A stretch of 5,092 nucleotides of DNA from a candidate division WOR-1 bacterium RIFOXYB2_FULL_48_7 (GTDB lineage: Bacteria > Margulisbacteria > WOR-1 > O2-12-FULL-45-9 > XYB2-FULL-48-7). Positions 1 to 5,092 of this stretch are shown piece after piece; positions within the stretch are counted from its first letter, which is position 1; every line of letters starts with the position of its first letter. The notes beneath the pieces were generated by a model. It was not told the origin of the DNA. It saw only the letters and a list, made by a program, of their open reading frames with translations, and did not search any database. A program made the position numbers and the translations under genes. Location: contig MEUF01000056.1 of NCBI GenBank assembly GCA_001771615.1, positions 1-5,092 of the forward strand, given 5' to 3'.

Positions 1-642
1 ATAACCCTTAATAGTTTTGCCGTTTGCTTGGCCGGGGTCGCGGACTTCAATAAAAATTTGTTTGTCCCCGGCGGTGGTAAAAACCATTTCCGCTTCATAG
101 ACGCCGGTTTCTTCATTGTACAAGGCTTCGACCCGCGTGCCGTCATTGGCGACAAAGGACACTTCCAAATCGGGATTGAATTCGCCGCTGCAGTCGGCCA
201 GCGTCTCCTGGGAGGCGGTGACTTTGACCGCGACATTCTGGTCAACGACTGTCTTGCTGACCGTCGGGGCGCCGTAGACAACCGGGTCAACACCATTGGG
301 GCAGGCTTCATAATCGATGGTCGGTGAACAGGCAACTGCGCCGCCGGTCGGGCAGCCGACCAACAGGGCTTGCATCCAACCGCAATCATCGGCTTTGGCG
401 GCAACGGCCTCTTTTTTTGGTGTGGCGGCCGCTTTAGCGGGCGCTGGGCGCAGGGCGGCCAGGGTGGGGCCGGTTTCGATCGGAATTTGTTCTGGTTGAG
501 GAGGAAGAGAGCAAGTGTCTTCCAGCGGATAGGCTTTGCTTTCTTTAGCGGTGGGATCTTCGATCGCACAGAATTTTCTGCCGTCCGGTCCAGTATAGGT
601 GACACCTTGTATTCCTTTCGACCAACAAATTCCATCTACCAT
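1..642 (-). CDS. Cysteine-rich protein with Pro/Ala linker and Ig-like domain, 3' end outside window (first 214 aa)
   Basis: The frame is open from ATG at 642 to the left edge, so the C-terminus is missing. Seen: residues 1-45 are compact, with Cys6, Cys25 and Cys44, aromatics and Gly turns. Residues 46-84 are a Pro/Ala/Lys linker (for example RPAPAKAAATPKK). Residues 85-120 carry Cys87, Cys97, Cys105 and Cys114. Residues 124-214 alternate hydrophobic and polar residues as in an Ig-like sandwich, including VAVKVTASQ, LEVSFVANDG, a GVYEAEMVFTTAG turn-strand and KQIFIEVRDPG. That last pattern resembles the G-x-Y-x-A...AG-x-x-x-I-x-V-x-D ending common in bacterial Ig-like repeats. Cys151 brings the visible total to eight. 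Inferred: an extracytoplasmic structural or adhesive protein, possibly with more Ig repeats beyond the window and disulfides. Against that, no signal peptide is visible (MVDGICWSKG). The start is well supported by AGGAGG 7 nt upstream. I do not recognise the N-terminal 120 residues. Confidence 0.85.
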   Translation of the reverse strand, partial: MVDGICWSKGIQGVTYTGPDGRKFCAIEDPTAKESKAYPLEDTCSLPPQPEQIPIETGPTLAALRPAPAKAAATPKKEAVAAKADDCGWMQALLVGCPTGGAVACSPTIDYEACPNGVDPVVYGAPTVSKTVVDQNVAVKVTASQETLADCSGEFNPDLEVSFVANDGTRVEALYNEETGVYEAEMVFTTAGDKQIFIEVRDPGQANGKTIKGY

Positions 643-649
643 GATTTTT

Positions 650-655
650 CCTCCT
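650..655 (-). promoter_or_regulatory. Ribosome binding site of the Ig-like protein gene
   Basis: The minus strand reads AGGAGG here, 7 nt before the ATG at 642 and directly after the stop codon of the preceding gene (658-660). It supports an independent start for this gene, although the frame continues upstream to that stop. Confidence 0.78.
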
Positions 656-657
656 AT

Positions 658-990
658 TTACGCTTGCACATCAATTTTGACGCTTTTTCGGCCGGCACGT
701 GCTTCGATCAGGGATGAAAGCCCCAGTAGAGGCAGGATCCCCGGCATCCAGCCCAGAAACAAGGCCGACATGATGCCGACAGCTAGGCTGCGCCAACCGA
801 CATTAAATAAACTGAACCTTGGATGATCAAGCAGCTTTCTCCACATGGGCATTTCTGCCGTATAGAGTCTTGGCCCACCCCTCAATCTTTGGGTCATGCC
901 CATCTTTTCAAGCTTGTTGCCAAGTTGAAAAGGACGTATGCCCTGTGGACCAGCTACAAATATCCGCGTTACTCTAGGTAATCCGCTCAT
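658..990 (-). CDS. Small basic single-pass membrane protein, unknown function, 110 aa
   Basis: I do not recognise this family. Residues 1-60 are hydrophilic and basic, with many Arg/Lys (R5, R8, R19, K26, K29, R35, R37, R41, R51, K52) and several Gly/Pro turns. Residues 69-95 (from LAVGIMSALFLGW to LLGLSSLI) form one hydrophobic stretch interrupted by Pro83 and Pro87. It could be a single kinked membrane helix or a tight re-entrant hairpin. A short polar tail (96-110) follows. There is no N-terminal signal peptide. The positive-inside rule puts the long N-terminal part in the cytoplasm. The start ATG at 990 follows AAGGAGG with an 8-nt spacer. The gene sits 58 nt after the TPR-Omp85 gene and 15 nt before the Ig-like gene, which suggests co-transcription. 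Its reality rests on the strong ribosome binding site, the spacing and the membrane segment. Its function is unknown. Confidence 0.78.
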   Translation of the reverse strand: MSGLPRVTRIFVAGPQGIRPFQLGNKLEKMGMTQRLRGGPRLYTAEMPMWRKLLDHPRFSLFNVGWRSLAVGIMSALFLGWMPGILPLLGLSSLIEARAGRKSVKIDVQA

Positions 991-998
991 GGAGATTT

Positions 999-1005
999 CC
1001 TCCTT
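999..1005 (-). promoter_or_regulatory. Ribosome binding site of the 110-aa membrane protein gene
   Basis: The minus strand reads AAGGAGG here, a near-perfect anti-16S match, with 8 nt to the ATG at 990. This fixes that start. The GGAG core can also pair with CTCC at 991-994, which could weakly mask the site. Confidence 0.75.
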
Positions 1006-1048
1006 GCCATATATGTATCGGCAATATTGGGGGGAAATTTCAACCTAT

Positions 1049-4000
1049 TTAGTTCCAGCCCGAGTCACCAAACCAGAGGAAAAAACCGCCGGGGTAGCTG
1101 TAGCCGATGTTGATCAAGCCGATGACCGGCAGCAGGATGCGCACTCCGCCGCCCACGCCATATTGTCCACGAGAACCGGGGATCAGCCCTCCGTCAACCA
1201 GCACGTAAGGCTGGATTTTTATGGGATAATCTTCGGCTACATCGGCTAATTTATTGACGTCGATCAGGGGGGCGCGTAATTCCCCCGATAAACTAAGCAT
1301 AATATTGCCGCCGCCCGCCGGCCCACTGGCTCCCCTGACATATGGATTCATCATGCCGCCTCCCAGGGAATATTGGCTCCCCCCCATAAGGTTGTAGCCA
1401 AAACCGGCGGCGGCCCTTAAGGCCAGGACAAAACCCAGCCCGAGTGGTTGATAGTAGCGAAAATCAAGCGGGCTGTTAAAATAAAACTCCCCTCCATTGC
1501 CGGTTTGGTAAAATCCGGGTTCAACCGAGGCAGAAAAATAAAAGCCGTTGGTCGGAAAAAGGGGATTATCCCGCTTGTCCATGGCATAAGTCAGTCGTAC
1601 CCCTCCCTCATAATATGTCCCGCCAAACCTTGTTTCTTTGACATGGTAAAAACGGGGGGACAGGGTCAGGGTGGAATCCCTGGTGATTTGAATGCCGAGA
1701 GAAAGTTCCCCGCCGGTCATAACTTCGATCGAATTGAAACGCGGATTAAAACGGGTTTTGTGTTCCAGTGTGGCCCCGCCGGAAACAGGCCGATCTTTAC
1801 CGACCACAAATAATGTCGGGTCAAAATAATACAGACGACCGCCAAAATATTTAAAACTCTTTATCCCGGCTAAATCTTTTTGGTAGGCAAAGTTGAACGA
1901 CGCGCCGGCCCGGACGCCGCGGCCAAAAAGGTTTTTATAGCCAAAGGTTGTACTGCCATCAAAACCATGCCCGGCTGCCCCGCCATCAATCCGAATATCC
2001 CAGTTTGATTTTTCTTCGACCAAGACAATTAACCGGCCGTTAATCAAGTGAACATCAGTTATCTTAAAAGTTCCCAGGCGACGTGAGGCGCTTTCCAGTT
2101 TGGCCCGGACTTCCGCCAAACTGGTATCGAGCGGCCGGCCGACGGTTATTCCGGCAAACTGCAGCTCCTGCAGATAAATTTCGCTGGCGGTCCTTTGATT
2201 GCCGACAATTTCTATGGCGGTAATGGTTTCAACCGGTTTTAACCCTTCAGAAAATAGTAAATCATTGATTGCCTGTTCGCTGGTCCCTCCCCAGATTTGA
2301 TACAGGAGTGAGGCGGCCCACAAGCGGTAGGCGGGTAAAATATCGCTGGTCACCGGAAAATCGGCCGGACTTTTCTGCTGGCGCAGGAGCTCAAGTTGGG
2401 CGGCTAACACCGCTTTTTGGGCTGACGAAAATCTACCCTCTTTCAGTGCTTTTTCCAGCCATTCGAGCCCTTTTTCCGGCTTCCCCCTGGCAAAGCCCAT
2501 CAAGCCCAATTCATAATAAAAGGGTCCCAGCCAGTCTTTATTCCCTTTTTCTTCCATGGCCAGCCGCATATATCCCAGATAGGCCTCATCCAATTGGCCG
2601 ATAATCCAGAGCTGGCGGCAGCAATTGACCTTTTCTTCGCGGCTGGCAGCTTTGTTTTCGAGCATCAGGCCATAAAGTTCTTTTAATTTTTCTCCCAGCG
2701 CCTGACGGATCTCCTGGCTGGTCAATGAGCTTTCCTGTTCACCTTTTGTCCAAAGGTCTAACAGAAACAGTGACAGGGCTTGAAGTCTTTTTAGGTCGTT
2801 TCCAGCCAGGTCGGTCAAAGCAGTCACGGCTAAAGCAGAATACTGCGGGGTGGCATAGAGGCCGGCGGCAATAGTAAATAGTGTGTTTTCGTCTTGGTTG
2901 TCTTTGGCCAGGGTGATTGAGGATTGCAGTAATTCCCCGGCCTGGTCGAACAGCTGTCTCTTTTGGCTTTTTAAATTAGGCGGCAGGTGCAGGGCCAATT
3001 CACTGGCCAGCTGGGCAAACTGCAGCGCCAGCGCCGGCTCTTTCCTTTCTTGGGCCAATTCATTGGCCCGTTTTAGTAATTGACGCAGGCGCGGGAAGAG
3101 TTCGTCGGTTTCTGCCGCCAGCGGGCTTTTTATTTCTGTCGGCAGGTCAGCCATTGATAAAAGCTGATAAAAAGCCATTAGTGCGGAATAGATTTCCCTG
3201 GTTGAGTTGGTAAGCAAGGCAGGATCCTGGCTGGCCAGCGCCCGGGCAAATTCGTCATCGATATGCTGGGCAAATGGGCCGCTGCTGACAATCTCTATCA
3301 TTCCCAGGGCTTGTTGCCGGACCTGTTCGGACAGCTGCCTGTAAGCGGATATTTTTTCCGGTTTGGTAATGGTTGCCGCCATTTCTGCCAATAATTGGGC
3401 GAAGACTACCGTCCGGCCGGTGATTTGGGCATAGAGATTGAAATATATATTCAAGTCATTATTTTCGATGGCAATTTGGTTCAGGTGGGCCAGGCAGCTG
3501 CCTTCCAAATCGGCGCTCTCTTTGATGATCAACTGGAGCTCGGCTTCATCAAATTGTTTTTGTGAGCCAAGCGCCCCTGAGATTAGCCTGGGCAGTGTCC
3601 CCAGTGGATTGAGGCAGAGCATTAAACTTTGGGTAACAAAATTAAGCAGCTCCTGAAGTGGGGTGGGTTGGCCTGTCTGTAAATCGACCAATTGTTTTTG
3701 GGCATTGGTCTTTAGGAGCGAGAACCGGAGATAGGCATCGCTTAAACTGGAGAGATCCTTGTTGGCCAAGGCGGCCTGTAAGCCCTGTTTATAAGCGCTA
3801 AATGCCGGTTCGATCTCTCCCTGTCCGAGCAGGAAATCGCCAAGTTTCAGCCAGGCAGCCGGATTATTTGGCTCCAGTTGGGTTAGGCGCTTATAAAGTT
3901 CAATAGTTTTGGCAAGTTGGCCGGCCGCCAGATAAAGCTCGGCTAATTTGCCCAGCAGGGCTGGCTGGTCCCCGGTTTGTGATTCGACTGCGGCTAAAAC

Positions 4001-5059
4001 TGCCAAGGCTTTGTAGCGGCATTTTTGGCTGCCATAAATCAGATAGGTTTCACGGGCTGGTTGTTGCCTGTTAATCAGGAGGAATTTCAGGTAGATCTCG
4101 GCCAGAGTCAATTGGGCAATCGGGTCATCGGCCGGAGCGGCTTCATACGCCTGGGCCGCAATTGATAATTCATTGTAAGCTTCATAAATCTCATCTTTCG
4201 CCAGGCAGAGCTCCGATATTTGCATATGCAGGTGGCCGGTTAGCAGGGCCAGGCTCTTGTCCTGTCCCGTATCAATAATTTCAATCAGCTTAATGGCTGA
4301 CGCCAGATAGGTTACAGCCGTATCATAAGCTTGTGCTCCAGCCGCTTGAGCCGCTTTGCTGGAAAAAAAGGCGGCGACTTCCAACAGCAGGTCGGGCGGC
4401 AAGAGTGGAGCAAGTTCTCTAACCTCGGCTTGCCAGTTGTCCAAACTGTAAAGCTGGCCCTCGGGGGGCAATTTAGCCAGTAAATGATAACTTCTCATTA
4501 ACAGGTCAAAGGCCTTGGCTTCGTTACCAAGCTGCAAATAAAGCTTGTAGCCAAGATATTGCAGGTCGGCATTGCTCTCTCCCAGCTTTAACGCCTGTTC
4601 CAGCAGACTGGACAGGGCAGTTTGGCTGATCGCTTTGGCCTGGGCGGCTTTAACCGCGTAAATCAATAACAGATATGGTTTGAATCGATAATCGGCGGGG
4701 AGGGCTTCAACGGTTTGTCGCAGCTGTGACAGCGCTGCCGGATCGGATCCATTGCGCAGAATGACCTCCAGTTGCAGCATGATTTTAAGTGCCGGATCGG
4801 TTGTTTCCGGAATGGCTTCGCCGGATTTTTCAACCAGTTGGGCATACTTGGCCAAAAGATAATCTAGGGGCGGCAGACCTTGCAGGCGACTCTCGTCACT
4901 TATCTGCTGAATTTCGGGTGGCGGGGTGATGTTGGGCAGGCTGGCGGTTGACGGCAAGGTGACTGCCGGTTCAGGGGACTGGGTACTCCCGGCCCGGTCG
5001 GCCATTATTTGCCGGACAATTGTGGAAGCTGTTCCAGTCGTGGCAGTTACACCGCTCAT
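1049..5059 (-). CDS. TPR solenoid-POTRA-Omp85 (BamA/D15-type) barrel fusion protein, 1336 aa
   Basis: Seen: residues 1-60 are Thr/Ser/Pro-rich and probably disordered. Residues 60-930 are Leu/Ala/Gln-rich helices. The clearest TPRs are at 367-400 and 401-434 (KLAELYLAAGQ, AAWLKLGDFLLGQG), with another near 846-879. Residues 944-1017 form one POTRA: a strand with IEIVGNQRT, a helix, then SRRLGTF and a strand ending LIVLVEEK. Residues 1018-1336 are the barrel, with the D15 motif DKRDNPLFPTNGF (1161-1173), VRG (1241-1243, the loop-6 motif position) and GGNIMLSLSGELRAPL (1249-1264). Known: Omp85 proteins insert or secrete proteins at the outer membrane; BamA has five POTRAs and about 800 residues. 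Inferred: an outer-membrane protein whose solenoid binds partners or is itself carried outward. The start is ATG at 5059; an in-frame TAA lies 15 nt upstream (5075-5077), so no longer form exists. Oddities: no signal peptide, no good Shine-Dalgarno, and a C-terminus ending Trp-Asn. The domain call is firm; the substrate and role are unknown. Confidence 0.93.
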   Translation of the reverse strand: MSGVTATTGTASTIVRQIMADRAGSTQSPEPAVTLPSTASLPNITPPPEIQQISDESRLQGLPPLDYLLAKYAQLVEKSGEAIPETTDPALKIMLQLEVILRNGSDPAALSQLRQTVEALPADYRFKPYLLLIYAVKAAQAKAISQTALSSLLEQALKLGESNADLQYLGYKLYLQLGNEAKAFDLLMRSYHLLAKLPPEGQLYSLDNWQAEVRELAPLLPPDLLLEVAAFFSSKAAQAAGAQAYDTAVTYLASAIKLIEIIDTGQDKSLALLTGHLHMQISELCLAKDEIYEAYNELSIAAQAYEAAPADDPIAQLTLAEIYLKFLLINRQQPARETYLIYGSQKCRYKALAVLAAVESQTGDQPALLGKLAELYLAAGQLAKTIELYKRLTQLEPNNPAAWLKLGDFLLGQGEIEPAFSAYKQGLQAALANKDLSSLSDAYLRFSLLKTNAQKQLVDLQTGQPTPLQELLNFVTQSLMLCLNPLGTLPRLISGALGSQKQFDEAELQLIIKESADLEGSCLAHLNQIAIENNDLNIYFNLYAQITGRTVVFAQLLAEMAATITKPEKISAYRQLSEQVRQQALGMIEIVSSGPFAQHIDDEFARALASQDPALLTNSTREIYSALMAFYQLLSMADLPTEIKSPLAAETDELFPRLRQLLKRANELAQERKEPALALQFAQLASELALHLPPNLKSQKRQLFDQAGELLQSSITLAKDNQDENTLFTIAAGLYATPQYSALAVTALTDLAGNDLKRLQALSLFLLDLWTKGEQESSLTSQEIRQALGEKLKELYGLMLENKAASREEKVNCCRQLWIIGQLDEAYLGYMRLAMEEKGNKDWLGPFYYELGLMGFARGKPEKGLEWLEKALKEGRFSSAQKAVLAAQLELLRQQKSPADFPVTSDILPAYRLWAASLLYQIWGGTSEQAINDLLFSEGLKPVETITAIEIVGNQRTASEIYLQELQFAGITVGRPLDTSLAEVRAKLESASRRLGTFKITDVHLINGRLIVLVEEKSNWDIRIDGGAAGHGFDGSTTFGYKNLFGRGVRAGASFNFAYQKDLAGIKSFKYFGGRLYYFDPTLFVVGKDRPVSGGATLEHKTRFNPRFNSIEVMTGGELSLGIQITRDSTLTLSPRFYHVKETRFGGTYYEGGVRLTYAMDKRDNPLFPTNGFYFSASVEPGFYQTGNGGEFYFNSPLDFRYYQPLGLGFVLALRAAAGFGYNLMGGSQYSLGGGMMNPYVRGASGPAGGGNIMLSLSGELRAPLIDVNKLADVAEDYPIKIQPYVLVDGGLIPGSRGQYGVGGGVRILLPVIGLINIGYSYPGGFFLWFGDSGWN

Positions 5060-5092
5060 CTTACATATATATCGTTAATATCTGGTGATAAT
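5060..5092 (-). promoter_or_regulatory. AT-rich leader of the TPR-Omp85 gene, possible -10 region or end of an upstream gene
   Basis: Only 8 of these 33 bases are G or C, well below the coding sequence next to it. The minus strand contains ATATTAA and TATATAT runs, either of which could act as a -10 element, but the -35 region lies outside the window. No Shine-Dalgarno precedes the ATG at 5059. Alternatively an upstream gene ends here: one frame is open from the edge and stops at a TGA (5056-5058) that overlaps the start as ATGA, giving the tail LSPDINDIYVR. Stops in the other two frames lie at 5061-5063 and 5075-5077. The sequence does not decide between these readings. Confidence 0.3.

Noticed and set aside
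28..327. Plus-strand open frame of 99 codons
   Set aside because: It is antisense to the well-supported Ig-like gene, whose codons explain the open frame.
370..717. Plus-strand open frame of 115 codons
   Set aside because: It lies antisense across the Ig-like gene and the end of the membrane protein gene, has no ribosome binding site, and its Gly/Ala/Arg-rich product looks like an antisense shadow.
987..1010. Minus-strand mini-ORF MARRKSP whose TGA overlaps the ATG of the 110-aa gene
   Set aside because: It has no ribosome binding site of its own and contains the site of the next gene. Seven codons with an ATGA overlap are easily explained by chance.
1021..1041. Short perfect palindromes CAATATTG and GAAATTTC with a run of six G between them, after the stop of the large gene
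   Set aside because: Each is only 8 bp and AT-rich, with no GC stem followed by a T-run on the minus strand, so this is not an intrinsic terminator.
1448..1813. Plus-strand open frame of 121 codons opposite the barrel-coding region
   Set aside because: The opposite strand encodes conserved Omp85 motifs here, so this frame is a shadow.
2269..2604. Plus-strand open frame of 111 codons opposite the helical region just before the POTRA
   Set aside because: It has no ribosome binding site or recognisable domain, and the minus-strand coding is continuous through it.
2992..3068. Near-repeat of a 17-nt sequence (gggccaattcaytggcc) at 2992 and 3052, 60 nt apart
   Set aside because: It encodes the similar helical pieces ASELAL and ANELAQ with the same preferred codons. 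It is not a longer tandem array and does not match the 34-residue TPR period.

Overview
The window reads as one left-pointing (minus-strand) cluster with no credible plus-strand gene. Its largest gene carries a POTRA domain and an Omp85/BamA-type outer-membrane barrel, so the host should be a diderm (outer-membrane-bearing) bacterium. Base composition looks intermediate. The proteins match no named gene that I recognise, and I cannot assign a phylum. An under-sampled or uncultivated lineage would fit, but that is inference.

Layout, in the direction of transcription (high to low coordinates). (1) 5060-5092 is a short AT-rich leader with no good Shine-Dalgarno sequence. (2) 5059-1049 encodes a 1336-residue protein: a disordered Thr/Ser/Pro-rich N-terminus, about 870 residues of helical solenoid with clear TPR units, one POTRA domain, and a C-terminal Omp85-type beta-barrel. 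(3) 1048-991 is a 58-nt spacer that holds a strong ribosome binding site. (4) 990-658 encodes a 110-residue basic protein with one hydrophobic segment near its C-terminus. (5) After 15 nt holding another strong ribosome binding site, 642-1 encodes the first 214 residues of a cysteine-rich protein with a Pro/Ala linker and an Ig-like beta-sandwich domain. This last gene runs off the left edge of the window.

The tight spacing and shared strand suggest an operon. All three products have envelope or surface-like features, yet none begins with a recognisable Sec signal peptide. For the barrel protein this is a real contradiction, because its C-terminal domain should sit in the outer membrane, and an in-frame stop just upstream rules out a simple start-site error. 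The long solenoid followed by one POTRA and a barrel resembles the layout of PlpD-type (type Vd) autotransporters, where an N-terminal passenger precedes POTRA and barrel. Here the passenger position holds a TPR solenoid instead of a patatin lipase. Whether the cluster is a surface-display or secretion apparatus is a hypothesis.

I saw no tRNA, rRNA, CRISPR array, insertion sequence or convincing intrinsic terminator.
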